A DNA stretch of 29,505 bases from Priapulus caudatus. Its lineage: Eukaryota; Priapulida; Priapulimorpha; Priapulimorphida; Priapulidae. Below, piece by piece: positions 9,415-20,087 of this stretch. Positions within the stretch are counted from its first letter, which is position 1, and each line of letters opens with the position of its first letter. The DNA is taken from NCBI RefSeq assembly GCF_000485595.1, contig NW_014577892.1:97961-127465 (forward strand). Reading direction: 5' to 3'. The notes under the pieces are model-generated. The model was given only the letters and a program-made list of their open reading frames with translations, was not told where the DNA came from and did no database searches. Both the position numbers and the translations under genes were made by a program.

Positions 9415-10202
9415 TGAAAGTGTCTCTGTATTTGAAACGTATTGACATTCCGTTTTATTGACATTCCTTGACATTCCTTAACATTCCTTCCGTGAAAACT
9501 GTAACAAACAGGAAAGTCAGGATAATAAATTACCCCGTACATGTCATGATACAATACCCTGGCAAATCAGGTTTAGTATTTAAGAAATAACTGATAACTG
9601 TTCACGTTGTGTAAACTGCTCCGTACACAGGACAGGCCTTAGCAACCTATGGCAATACACAAGCTCAAATTCTGCTTACAAATAATCACGCACTGTGCTT
9701 CACTGTAAAGCCTGACCTTGAGTGGCTTTGTATATACTATTCACGCAAGTGGCTGTAGTCTATCAACCGCAGCATTACAAGTGCTGTAATTCACCAAACT
9801 TAAACAACTATCCGTATCTTGCTAAGCGGAACTAAATGCTATATGAAATTAACCACTGCAAATGAAGACTAACGTTTATACATTGAACTCAATTCTGGCA
9901 TATTGAACGTTACATATCGAACATAACATATTACATATGAATACTAACGTTTACATATTGAACCCCGTTCCTACGAATATGTATGAGTCACATACTTTAC
10001 TAACCTTTTTTTCTCTATAATGAAGTGAAATAAACAAACAGAAACCCCCAGTGGAAAGGATTCCACTGGAAAGCTGGCAACGACCTCACTAGGAACAGCA
10101 CAGACTCGTTCTTCTATATTCTCGCAGTCGCCACCAGGTGGCCCTATCACGTAGAGTAAAGCAACCATCCAATAATATTTCTTTCAACAAGCGAACGCTA
10201 CA
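9415..10202 (-). repeat. BEL/Pao 3' LTR (left copy)
   Basis: 788-bp LTR, plus-strand ends TGAAAGTG … CGCTACA. Compared with the right copy it has one extra 10-bp unit in the array of ATTGACATTCC-like repeats (about 9445-9490) and a different sequence around 9868-9915. Confidence 0.93.
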
Positions 10203-10222
10203 TTGCTCCTCTAAATTAGTAC
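10203..10222 (-). other. BEL/Pao polypurine tract region
   Basis: On the minus strand the purine-rich TTTAGAGGAGCAA abuts the start of the 3' LTR and follows directly on the terminal stop codon of pol. It is the expected plus-strand priming site. Confidence 0.55.
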
Positions 10223-12593
10223 CTCTGATTTACTAGGTATCTGCGCTGAGAAATTAAGGCCCTTGCCAGTCGAATGTCGAGAGGTTCCCCGATCGGGAAG
10301 TACTCCTGGTCCTCCCGCGGTATTAATAACACTAATTTATGAATCGGACGGTCATAAGAACGCAGGGGACGTATTCGTTGTATTAATTTGTAATTCCCCC
10401 TGCATTAATTTTCGGGTCGCCAATAGCCACCTTAACCTTGCGTATATGACCACCCTTAGAGGGGAATAGTTTAAGGATCTTGGCGATTGCCCAAAGGTTT
10501 CGAGGCACGTCCTCTTCTTTCAACATTACCAGATCACCAATCTGCGCTTCACGTTGTTGATACGTCCATTTCTGCCGCGATTGTAAGTTTTGGAGATACT
10601 CTTTCCTCCAGCGCGACCAAAACATGTTCGCAAGATGTTGAACCCTCCTCCAGCGTTTTCTGGAATACAGATCCTCTTTCTGGAAGTCTCAAGGCGGGGG
10701 TAAAAGTACCTTGCTCTTCATGGTCAGAAGATCATTTGGTGTCAACGCCTCTGCATGTGTTGGATCATTCAAGTTGTCTACCGTGAGTGGCCTGCTGCTC
10801 ACGATGGCTGCCGCTTCGCACAAGAAAGTACGAAGGGATTCGTCGTCGAGTTGTTGGCTCGACTGAAGCATCAATGCTTCCAGCACACGACGAATACTGC
10901 GAATTTGTCGTTCCCAGACACCGCCCATGTGACTGGCTGAGGGGACGTTGAACTTGAACTCCGTGTAGTCACAACCCTCTTTGACAAGAAAGTCTTTTAT
11001 TTTCCCATTACATGTTCGCGTCTGACCCTTCAGCTCTGTTTCCGCGCCAACAAAGTTAGTGCCCCTGTCCGAACGCAGCTGGCGTACAGGACCTCTAGTA
11101 GACAAGAACCTTCTCAATCCGTTGATGAATGAATCTGTTGATAACGAATTCAAAGTCTCGATGTGGATGGCTCTTGACGCCATACAGCTGAATAGTAGGC
11201 CATATCTCTTCATTTCTTTCCTGCCCTCCTTAATGATGAATGGCCCAAAACAATCCATGCAGGAATATGTGAATGGCGGAGCAGGTTCAACTCTGTCCCC
11301 GGGTAGGTCTGACATTTTTTGCCACTGGATTTTTCCCCGTAGCTTGCAACAGGTCACGCATTTGCGAATGAGTCTGGAGACTATCCGGCTACCCGCGAGA
11401 ATCCAGAAGCCACTTGATCTCAACTGATTTATCGTCATGCCACGACCTTGGTGCGCGGTTTGTTCGTGGCAGTGTCGAATGATCAAGTCGGTCATGTGGG
11501 ATCCTTGGGGCAGGATGGCTGGATGTCTGCTCTCATATGATGTTTCAGCTCTGCGAATACGTCCTCCCACTCGCATTATGCCATTACTGTCCAAGAAAGG
11601 ATCAAGCTGATGAAGACGAGTGGCTTTCTTTAAGTAACGCTTTCTCTCTCGAACAGACTCAGCGTCTGCATCTTCAGGCCTTTCTAACACCTTGATCTCA
11701 TCAGCAAACGCTTTCCTTTGAACCTGGCTGATAATTTCTTTCTCGGCCTGTCGTAGCATTTCAACCGACATGGGGTTTGCATTCAGATTCCCAGTACTCT
11801 CGGCTTCGTGGATGTGATGCTTCTTCATACAAATTTGTCGTAAGAAAGCCTTAACACGTAGACAGTTTGCTACTGCTCTCTTTACCTGATACCAGTCAGA
11901 AAAGCGATCCAGACGCTTCAGGTCAAATCCTGGCTGATCTATTGAGGTGGCATGCACGCAAGTCCTTTTCACCTCAGGGTCAGTTGGTGAAATGACAAAT
12001 CCTTCCCTCCTGCCAGTATGAGAAAATTCCCTTTCCCACAGAAAGCTGGGACCAGACAACCATTTCGAGGTGGCAATTTGATTGACGGTCAGTCCTCTTG
12101 ACGCTTCATCTGCTGGATTTTCATGTGTTCGGACATGTCTCCACTGAGATGGTGAAGAGTGTTGTCTAATCTGGCACACTCTGTTGGCTACAAACACATG
12201 AAAGCGCTTCTCGTCGTTGTTGATGTAGCCGAGCACTACATTACTGTCTGTCCAATAGATATTTTCGACGTTCTCCAGTGGTAGCTCTCTCTGAAGAAAT
12301 GTGCTCACTTTAATTGACAGAAGTGCGGCTGTAAGCTCCAGGCGTGGTATCGTAACTGTTTTGAGTGGGGCGACCCTCGATTTTCCCATCAGTAATGTGC
12401 AGTGCACACTACCCTCCTTATTCGTCATTCTCAAGTATGAGCACTGGCCGTAACCTGTGGAACTGGCGTCGGAGAAGTGGTGAATCTGCATTGTTTCAAC
12501 CTCTCCAAAGCCTGCCGGTCTGTAGCATCTTGGTATTGCTAGTGAGCCAAGGTTCAACAAGTCAGTTGTCCATTTTTCCCATCTTGGCTTCAA
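10213..12593 (-). pseudogene. BEL/Pao pol: RNase H, integrase and C-terminal domain
   Basis: The main frame (12593-10692) begins in the RT connection (LKPRWEKWTTDLLNL). It continues with RNase H (HHFSDASSTGYGQCSYLR, IPRLELTAALL, IYWTDSNVVLGYI, and HVRTHENPADEASRG). Integrase follows, with a zinc-binding region (IIRHCHEQTAHQGRGMT … CVTCCKLRG). Its catalytic core has Asp in YSCMDCFGPF, Asp in LRSDRGTNFVG and Glu in HMGGVWERQIRSIR. A TGA at 10689-10691 interrupts the frame. The same frame then resumes with the DUF5641-type domain (FWSRWRKEYLQNLQ, GDLVMLKEEDVPRNLW, GHIRKVKVAIGD). After a frameshift near 10330-10395 the tail RPIHKLVLLI and IGEPLDIRLARA runs to a TAA near 10213. All catalytic residues are visible, but the polyprotein is broken. 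Confidence 0.92.
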
Positions 12594-14420
12594 GTCTTCT
12601 GGAATTGGATCGTCCCAGTAAGATCTCCTTACCCCTCAGCACAACTGGTGCGAGCATGCCTAGAGGGTCGTATATTGACATAACCGTAGCCATGACCCCT
12701 CGTCTGGTATAGGGCCTTTCGTCAACAGTGATGCGGAATTGGAATGTGTCCGATTCGACGCACCACTGCACTCCAAGGGCCTTTTGCACGGGTAAGTTGC
12801 CACAAAGAAGATTTAACTTACTGGTGTCCTTTGCTCTATCCTCTTCCGGAACGGACCCCAGCACCTCTGGGGAGTTTGAGATGAATTTGTGTAGAAGTAA
12901 ACCACTCTTCTTACACATTTGTCTGGTTCTCGAGATCAGATCTATAGCCTTTACCGCGGTGGGAACGGATTTAAGTCCGTCGTCCACATAGAAGTTGTGA
13001 TGAACAAGGTCCTTCACGTCTTCTCCGAATTCAGCGGCATAGTCGCTTGCAATCTGTTTTAGACAAAAGTTGGAGCAACCTGGTGATGAAGCTGCTCCAA
13101 ACAAGTGGACGGTCATTCTTATTTCACTTGCAGGTTGTCGAATATCTCCATCTTTCCACCACAAGAATCTCAGATAGTTTCGATGTTCGTCTCTGACTTT
13201 AAATTGGTGAAACATTTCCTTGATATCGCAACTGAATGCAATGAGGTCCAATCTGAACCTACAAAGCACTCCCACCAGTGTATTAGTCAGATCTGGCCCC
13301 GTGAGAAGATGTGCATTGAGTGCTTCTCCTCTGTATCGAGCACTGCAGTCAAACACAACACGAAGTTTGTTGCGTTGTTTCACCCCATGATGGGGAATAT
13401 ACCATGCTGGGCCATCATTCTCGCTGGATTCTGGTACAAATTCAGCGTACCCTTTCTCGATGAGTGTGTTCATGTTTTCGGTGTACTTCTGATGATAGTT
13501 CGGATCTTGTTCAGTCTCTTTTCGGCCATGTACCTGTTGTTTGGTAGCTGAGGGTCATTTCCTTTAAAGGGAAGTGGAGTCTCGTAATGACCATCTTCTA
13601 AGACACAGACATTCTCTTCCATGATTCTCATGAATCTGACGTCGTGTTGTGAGAAAGGCGCATCACTTGTCTTCTCCGAAAAATCTGCTTCCATCAATTT
13701 CAGCATAGATGCGGGGCTTATCTCCTCCTTGATTGTGGTGTTGCGTGTGAACATCGCCCTTGTTTTGACAGACGCTTCAATTTCGATCAGTTCAGTGAGT
13801 ATCTGACAGGCTGTCACACTGTGACTGAATCCAATGCGGTCTTCAGGACTGGAAACGAAATCCTCCTGTCTTGTTATACCAACAATGCTCCATCCCAGGT
13901 CCGTTTTTATTCCGAACGGTCCGTTATCGTCTCGGGAGTGAGTCACGCTTCGAGGAGCAAGGGCATTGGCGCAGTCATATCCAATGAGTAGCCCTATCTC
14001 GCAGTCCTGCAACGGTAATAGTTGCCCCGCAATGCTAGCCAGATGTGGGAATGAAGTAGCTACGTCAGGAGTTGGAATGTGCTCCCTGCTAGCCGGCATT
14101 ATGTTACGAGTGTAGACTGCTGGAAGATCAATTCTTTTCTCGCCATTATGTGCTCGTACAGTCAGTCCTTGAATCCTTTCACTAGGGATTCTTTCATCCT
14201 TCATAGACATTGTGGAGAGAAGAAGATTCACCCTTGATCCATGCAGACCCATGGCCTCCTTAGTAGATTCTAGCAGAAAGGTAGTGTCTGACTGGGTATC
14301 CAGCAAAGCATAGATCAGTCTCTCATCTGATCTGTCTTTGTGAGATAGCCAAACAGGAACGATGGCAGAGCATTTTACTGCATGCGTCTGCGAGTTCTTG
14401 AATGATAATATGAACGACAT
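12562..14420 (-). pseudogene. BEL/Pao pol: protease and reverse transcriptase
   Basis: The upper frame (14420-13470) holds the BEL/Pao aspartic protease (DUF1758-like) with YALLDTQSDTTFLLESTKEA, then GLLIGYDCANAL and FGIKTDLGWSIVG before the RT. The RT occupies 13473-12562, with GPAWYIPHHGV, KLRVVFDCSARYRG, FSCDIKEMFHQFKV and the catalytic loop NFYVDDGLKSV. The Asp pair is intact. The thumb region has YDPLGMLAPVVLRGKEILL. A frameshift near 13490-13500 divides the two frames. A small out-of-frame deletion near 12600-12620 cuts the link to RNase H (after KEILL). Overlap with the gag frame at 14375-14420 marks a further frame change. Confidence 0.92.
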
Positions 14421-15904
14421 TCTTCCCTTTGGCTTGATAATGAGGGTTCCTTCCTTCTATCAGACATCTGATGTCTGTCGTTGCCGTCTAGGTTGATGTG
14501 CAAGGATGTAGGATGGCGTCGTTTACAAGTTATACATGTGATCCTCCTTCTACAGTCCCTCGATATATGCCCTCGTTTCAAACAGCCGAAGCAAAGGCCG
14601 TTCTCGCGTACGTACTTCTTACGATCTTCTATGGACTTCAAAAGGAATCTTCTACAAGCATCCAAAGAGTGGTACTTCTCATGACAAAGAATGCATTGAT
14701 TTTCCTGCTCCCTTCCCATGTTTATTCTTCGAGGGCGTGGATCCGTTGAAGTGGACAATGATACACCTTGCATTGTCCATCTCTTGTCTGCTTTCAGGCT
14801 GTTCAGGGAGGTGATTGGATCACATGCAATATCTGCCTCTTCCTCGATGAAGGCACAGAATATGTCGAAAGGGGGAAAGTTTCCATGTGACTCCTTCCAT
14901 CTTAATACCTTTCTTCCCCAACTCATGACTAACTGCTCAGGGATTTTTGCTAAAATCTTCCTGTTCTCCCTCTCGTCATCCAATAGAGCCAGATTTCCAA
15001 TGGTTCTCATGGCCGTACAGCACTGCCTTAGAAAATCTGAAAGCATGCGCAGACCCAGTGCATCCCTTGAATTGACCTTGGGCCAAAACTCTAACTTGGT
15101 CCTGTATGCGTTAGAAAGCACAAAGGGATCTCCGTAGCGGTTTTCCAGTGCCTTCTTCGCTGCAGAGTAGGTTATCTCGTCACCAAGCAGAGAAAACCCC
15201 TTCAAGTACTTTAACAAATAATAGAACCTGTCTTCTTGTGGAATCCCTCTCTTCTCGATGAGGAGGTCATATCCTCGCTTCCAGGCTGGGTATTGAAGAG
15301 AATCCCCACCGAACGCCGTAGGTTCTGGGAGGGGCAAGCGACTCATCTTCACCTGGTCAATCATACCTGCCGTCAACAAGTTGCTGGTCTGATTATCTTC
15401 AGCTGCAGCCTCACATCCTCCATTGGTGGGTCATCTCGTGCTTGATCGTCGACCCATCTTTGACAGTTAGTTATACTTTGTAAACGAGGAGACCTGTTCG
15501 AACGTTTAGCCCTGGAGGAGGCTGAATGAGACCCAGAAACGGAGTCTCCCTTGAGAATAAGCAATCTCGTGTGTTTGCTTCATCAGTGTCGCGTGTTCTT
15601 CCTCCACCTCTTCGATCCTGTCTAGACTTTCGTCTTCCATGTTTGAGGTCGTTCTAAGCTTGGAAAGAGACTCCTGCGCTTCCGTGACCTTGTCCACTGC
15701 AATCTGAACCGTATCGCGTTGCTGCTTTATAGCCGTGACGACTTCATCATCAGTCAGAGCGACCCTCAATTTGTTGGCTGCCTGACGCCAACATCTAATC
15801 TTTTTCCGAAACTCTTTCTCCATCGAATCGATCTGATATTGGAGTCCGCTCTCTGATGGCTTCGGATCTGACCTTGTTCTTCGAACTTGGTCGTCTGCAG
15901 ACAT
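14375..15904 (-). pseudogene. BEL/Pao gag
   Basis: The ATG at 15904, 35 bases inside the 5' LTR edge, starts MSADDQVRRTRSDPKPSESG. A coiled-coil segment follows (MEKEFRKKIRCWRQAANKLR, DTVQIAVDKVTEAQESLSKL). Frame changes near 15550 and 15415 lead to the main frame 15379-14375. That frame has MSRLPLPEPTAFGGDSLQYP, the DUF1759 capsid-like region (IPQEDRFYYLLKYLKG, ALENRYGDPFVLSNAYR) and three Cys/His sites: CILCHEKYHSLDAC and CFGCLKRGHISRDC, both C-x2-C-x4-H-x4-C, then CITCKRRHPTSLH. It would package the element RNA. The zinc knuckles are complete; the two frame changes break the protein. Confidence 0.9.
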
Positions 15905-15938
15905 GATGAGTGTCGCTCTCGAGGAGTAAAGTTTTCAC

Positions 15939-16697
15939 TGAAAGTGTCTCTGTATTTGAAACGTATTGACATTCCGTTTTATTGACATTCCTTGACATTC
16001 CTTCCGTGAAAACTGTAACAAACAGGAAAGTCAGGATAATAAATTACCCCGTACATGTCACGATACAATACTCTGGCAAATCAGGTTTAGTATTTAAGAA
16101 ATAACTGATAACTGTTCACGTTGTGTAACCTGTTCCGTACACAGGACAGGTCTTACCAACCTATGGCAATACCCAAGCTCAAATTCTGTTTACAAATAAT
16201 CACGCACTGTGCTTCACTGTAAAGCCTGACATTGAGTGGCTTTGTATAGACTATTCACGCAAGTGGGTGTAGTCTATCAACCGCAGCATTACAAGTGCTG
16301 TAATTCACCAAACTTAAACAACTATCCGTATCTTGCTAAGCGGAACTAAATGCTATATGAAATTAACCACTGCAAATGGAGACTAACGTTTATAACGTTT
16401 ATAACGTTTATATCGAACATAACATATTACATATGAATACTAAAGTTTACATATTGAACCCCGTTCCTACGAATATGTATGAGTCACATGCATTACTAAC
16501 CTTTTGCCTCTATAATGAAGTGAAATAAACAAACAGAAACCCCCAGTGGAAAGGATTCCACTGGAAAGCTGGCAACGAACTCACTAGGAACAGCACAAAC
16601 TCGTTCTTCTATATTCTCGCAGTCGCCACCAGGTGGCCCTAGCACGTGGAGTAAAGTAACCATCCAATAATATTTCTCTCAACAAGCGAACGCTACA
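15939..16697 (-). repeat. BEL/Pao 5' LTR (right copy)
   Basis: 759-bp copy of 9415-10202. A triplicated ACGTTTATA motif near 16386-16410 replaces longer sequence seen in the left copy. The bases that follow it on the minus strand (GTGAAAACTTTACTCC) do not begin with TGG, so I could not name a primer tRNA. Confidence 0.93.
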
Positions 16698-16833
16698 CTG
16701 ACTCTGACTCCGACTCCAACACAAACGAATTTCAGCCGATTAGTTGGAATGCACTTGGGTCAAGTCGGGGGCAAGTTGGAATGCACGTGAAATCGGTACG
16801 ATCTGCTGACAAAAATCGATAGTGTAAACGCAG
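16698..16833. mobile_element. Right half of the foldback/MITE-like element
   Basis: Begins with the CTGAC target duplication and a short CTGACT-type repeat. It contains two copies of GTTGGAATGCAC (near 16743 and 16775) and ends with the inverted arm 16793-16833, which pairs with 9321-9360. Confidence 0.7.
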
Positions 16834-17674
16834 CTTATCAAATGCGCACAACATAATCATACCAATCCACATTTTCTTTAAAATTACAAGCAGTCCATTT
16901 GTACAATGCACATAGGAGTCAATACAATCATACAATAAAAATACATCATACATGGAGCAAACACATAACACATAATCACACCATCAAACAGTTCTATTTA
17001 ACGTGTAACATTCTAGCAGTGTTCGTTGCCCTGAGTGACATTGTACATCTGCATGTCTCCCAGCACATTTTGATCATAGGAATATGGAATTATTGGTCAT
17101 ATATAGGAAATGCAAGACATTTTATTCTCAAATATAGGAGTTTATAGGACAACTGATATGCTTATTATAGGGCATTTTGGCATATACTACTATGAAGTGT
17201 TTCTACCAATGGCGTTCTTGTGATTTAGCAAGCATTCTATAAGGCAAAAACGAAGATAGATAATTACAACAGTTACAGATATCTTATTTTCTGCATGCAC
17301 AACTGTATACAATCAAGCATTCCTAACCCAATCGGGACAATGGTGCAGCAGAAATACAGACTGAACCACCTCAATTGTTCAAACTAGTTATCAGATCCAA
17401 TACAACACAATTTTTTCACTAGGGAAATAATGCAGATTGAGTTGGGTAATGTCAACATTAGTATACAGATATGCACAAGCGTTAATAACGAAATATAGTT
17501 TTGTCACACTAAAGCAAAATGTCAGCATGCTATACAAGCAGAGTACTCAAGCCCACAGCCGAGAAGTAAACAGAAGACTTACACTTGAACGTAAGATTAG
17601 ATGAGATGGAATAAGATCATACAGATAATCCAGTCACATGATTTGGGAACCAGGCAAATATAGGATTTATAGGA
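16834..17674. other. A+T-rich non-coding stretch with TATAGGA motifs
   Basis: No gene recognised. A 20-base near-repeat (AAATATAGGA.TTTATAGGAC) occurs at about 17130-17150 and again at 17657-17675. Similar TATAGGA motifs recur at 18128-18175 on the far side of the next element. Confidence 0.5.
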
Positions 17675-18113
17675 CAGGGTTCTCCCTACGTTGCGCAAAC
17701 GGGGCGCGCGCGCCCCGTTTGGGAAACCCCCCCCCCATTTCAATCGTTGCGCCCCGTTTAAATTACCTCCGCCCCGATTAAATTCCACCACAATAAAAGT
17801 TTGACAGCGCGGGAATCGATCGTCAAGAATTCCCATTCGACCAGGACAACCGACTCGTGTATTTTTACCGTACCGCGCATGCACTGCATACCACACACAA
17901 GTACAAACAGTTAACCTGTCCCGAACCCAACACTAACTGTACACCGACTCGGTTATCTTATATATAATACAAGAACCCCAAATACCGTCTATGGTGTGGT
18001 GGCGATTTTACGCATTAATTAGTGGTACGGTAAAAAACACGCCTCCCGGACCCCTTACTCTACCTCCCCCCCTCCCCTCCCCCTGTTTCAATTTCACCCT
18101 GGGGAGAACCCTG
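17675..18113. mobile_element. 439-bp MITE with hAT-like termini
   Basis: Perfect 12-bp terminal inverted repeats: CAGGGTTCTCCC at 17675-17686 and its complement at 18102-18113. TAGGA flanks both sides (17670-17674, 18114-18118) as a possible target duplication. The CAGGG start resembles hAT superfamily ends, although hAT duplications are normally 8 bp. An internal inverted pair (17856-17874 with 18024-18041) would make a second stem. No transposase is encoded, so it is non-autonomous. Confidence 0.72.
17697..17720. repeat. 24-bp perfect GC-rich palindrome
   Basis: AAACGGGGCGCG followed by its exact reverse complement, with no spacer. It lies just inside the left end of the 439-bp MITE, 10 bases after the terminal repeat, and is followed by a C-tract at about 17727-17737. 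Confidence 0.9.
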
Positions 18114-18118
18114 TAGGA

Positions 18119-19157
18119 ATGTTCCCCCAAATATAGGCAACTCCTATAAAAATATAGGAATTATAGGAATTATAGGAGCTCTGGGAGTCATGCATCTGAA
18201 TTCCTTAAATATATGAAGCTAAAACCAATCTCAGTATAGCTGCTCATCATGAAACAGTTGGAAGCAGCCTTGAAGGCACAGCTTAATTGGGGTACGGCTT
18301 CCAACAGTCTATATAACACCACTGCCTAAATTGGGTAACTCAAGAGGATTAATGCCCGGAGACACAGTTGTCAACAGCTCAGCAGGAATTGCATGTACAC
18401 TTGAGAGAATTTTCAATAAAAATTTAAGCATATCATTTGTACAATGCACATATCACTCATTAACAGATTATGAGAGATGGAAAGAACGATTACTTTACCG
18501 TTGGACTCGGAGTTGTAAATCGTTTGCCACCATTAAGGCACCTCACAGATTTGAGCAAGACGTAATTGGAAAGGATTAGCTAGTAAAAAAAACATTTGGG
18601 GGTTATTGCTGGAAAATGTTTTTAAACTAATATTGGTCTGACAGCTTTGTATAACAAAGATTCTAGATCTAGAAAACCAAATACTACCGATTGTCTGTGT
18701 TCTACAAAGAAAAACAGAATTTCATTCATTTCTCATGTCTAGAAATGTTTTATAATTTTATTGCAGCATTTTTGACATAACAAAACCAGTTGATGCAGGT
18801 TAATCTTTTTAATAATTTAGTTATTTTCTCACATTTACTCACAGACAGGTTGACATATGACTCCCTAGGTTAGTCATGATCACCGGCACGCCACACTGTT
18901 GGCATTGAATTGTTGGTGCAGTGGCATCAGAATACACATTGCATCATTGGAAGCACCCTGTTTGTCATTCAGAGTACCTTACGTAGAGCTTAGCTGTCGT
19001 GTCAAATTGCCGTCACTGGAACGACATGAGAGCAGTCTCGGATGCCACGGATGACATTGACATTCGTTGTTTTTTCAATACAAATGACGTCTCTACGCAG
19101 CCTGCACACGATAGACATTAAGATTTTACATTACCATTGAAGGGTAGACCCAGTGTA
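18119..19157. other. Non-coding stretch, one unrecognised frame
   Basis: TATAGGAATTATAGGAATTA-type motifs at 18148-18170. A plus-strand frame at 18331-18579 (82 codons) contains YHSLTDYERWKERLLYRWTR, but I cannot match it to a family and no splice or promoter context supports it. Nothing else recognised. Confidence 0.4.
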
Positions 19158-19385
19158 CCACGTCGTGGCTGAATGGTAGAGTGCTCGCCTCGCATGCGGA
19201 AGGTCGGGGGGTTTACTTCCGACCGGGTCAATACCAAAGACTTAAAAAATGCTGAAAAACTTACATACTGCTTCTCTGCTTAGCAGTCAGCAAATAGAGA
19301 CCGTGGAAAGTTAACTCGTAGTGCTACCAGAAGACTAACCCCTACTGTCGCAGGGATTAACTTAAAAATGGTGTCAAGAACGAGC
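19158..19385 (+). repeat. tRNA-derived SINE
   Basis: The head (about 19160-19230) looks like a degenerate tRNA. It has a box A TGGCTGAATGG (19166-19176), an anticodon stem-loop with loop CTCGCAT (Ala-CGC-like), and a box B GGTTTACTTCC (19210-19220). The stems are imperfect and a non-tRNA body follows directly (CCAAAGACTTAAAAAATG, CTTCTCTGCTTAGCAGTCAG), which is the arrangement of a tRNA-derived SINE and not of a functional tRNA. The boxes would be an internal RNA polymerase III promoter. The 3' limit is approximate. Confidence 0.65.
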
Positions 19386-19567
19386 GCCTGCACGCGGCAA
19401 CACCTGCCAGTGGACGGACGACAAAGTTGCGAAATGACGTTCATAAACGAATGAGAGACCGCTCAAAGGTTACCACAACCGGAAATTGAGGCATGTTGAT
19501 TATAATCAATTAAGGTATGATGTTGTATACTAGCGATTATACGATAAAGATCATATGATATTAACCA
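19386..19567. other. Short non-coding stretch
   Basis: No feature recognised. It may include the tail of the SINE. Confidence 0.4.
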
Positions 19568-19798
19568 TTATGTGATATATACGAGGGCATGTATATCATG
19601 GAAAGTCAACTTGGCTACTCCTAACAATGCAGCTTGCAATTCCACTCTCTCACACACATCTGGAACTTTGTCTGCATCCATTTGTGAGATGCAGCAGAAA
19701 TTGTGAGTCCACGAGTTTTTAATTCTTCCGAATAGTGGAGCTTGTTTCCTCCCTTTTGCTGGTGGATACGGCGCAGAGTTGCGCTGTAGCTCAGACAT
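19568..19798 (-). CDS. Possible first exon of an uncharacterised protein
   Basis: An ATG at 19798 opens MSELQRNSAPYPPAKGRKQA, then FGRIKNSWTHNFCCISQMDA, KVPDVCERVELQAALLGVAK and LTFHDI. The stop is at 19568. The W-T-H-x-F-x-C-[LI] block followed by a V/I-P-x…-E…L.AALLG..KLTF pattern resembles, from memory, an N-terminal region shared by many uncharacterised invertebrate and fish proteins, some carrying a HECT domain. Similarity would end near LTFHDI, so a splice donor probably lies close to 19590, but none is convincing and no downstream exon is seen. It could be an orphaned exon stranded beside the BEL/Pao insertion. Confidence 0.4.
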   Translation of the reverse strand: MSELQRNSAPYPPAKGRKQAPLFGRIKNSWTHNFCCISQMDADKVPDVCERVELQAALLGVAKLTFHDIHALVYIT

Positions 19799-19889
19799 AA
19801 CAGCAATTAATATAATACACCAAATTTGATATCAAGGAACGTATATTGCCCACGCAGCAACCTCGTTGGGAAGACATATGGAGATATTT

Positions 19890-20087
19890 TGTCGTTTTTA
19901 ACACACAACTCTAACACACAACTGAATTTGGGAGTAACCACAAAAAATGGTCGACCTAGTTTATTTCATACTCACAAGATGGCAGCACAACTGGGCTGAC
20001 ACCATCCCAGCCACCAGGTGGCAGCATGGGATTACAAACTGATGTGTCAAACAATTAATAAAACAATATTAATAGCCATACTCAACA
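19890..20087 (-). repeat. Probable 3' LTR of second BEL/Pao element
   Basis: On the minus strand the polypurine-like CCAATGGTGGGGAGTA (20088-20103) is followed by TGTTGAGTATGG, a typical LTR start. AATAAA appears about 130 bases further on (near 19958-19964), and a CA end is possible at 19890 (…AAAAACGACA). There is no second copy, so the outer limit is tentative. Confidence 0.5.

Larger units (their letters stand above)
9415..16697 (-). mobile_element. BEL/Pao LTR retrotransposon, near full length, minus strand
   Basis: Two long direct repeats (9415-10202, 788 bp; 15939-16697, 759 bp) bound gag and pol on the minus strand in BEL/Pao order: gag, protease, RT, RNase H, integrase. CTGAC flanks both ends (9410-9414 and 16698-16702), a 5-bp target site duplication that fixes the boundaries. 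The LTRs differ by about two dozen substitutions over roughly 740 aligned bases (near 3 percent) plus two short repeat-length changes. Coding sequence is continuous at the protein level from 15904 to about 10213 but is interrupted by about six frameshifts or small deletions and one stop, so the copy is non-autonomous. It inserted inside an older foldback element. Confidence 0.95.

Noticed and set aside
14718-15137. Plus-strand frame of 139 codons
   Set aside because: Antisense shadow of BEL/Pao gag, which is well supported on the minus strand.
15920-15938. A tRNA primer binding site for the BEL/Pao element
   Set aside because: The bases after the 5' LTR do not begin TGG and match no tRNA 3' end that I can name.
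18331-18579. Plus-strand frame of 82 codons as a gene
   Set aside because: No recognised motif, no splice or promoter context; kept only as a note in the gap entry.
19160-19230. A functional tRNA-Ala gene
   Set aside because: The stems contain mismatches, box B is degenerate, and a SINE-like body follows directly with no terminator.
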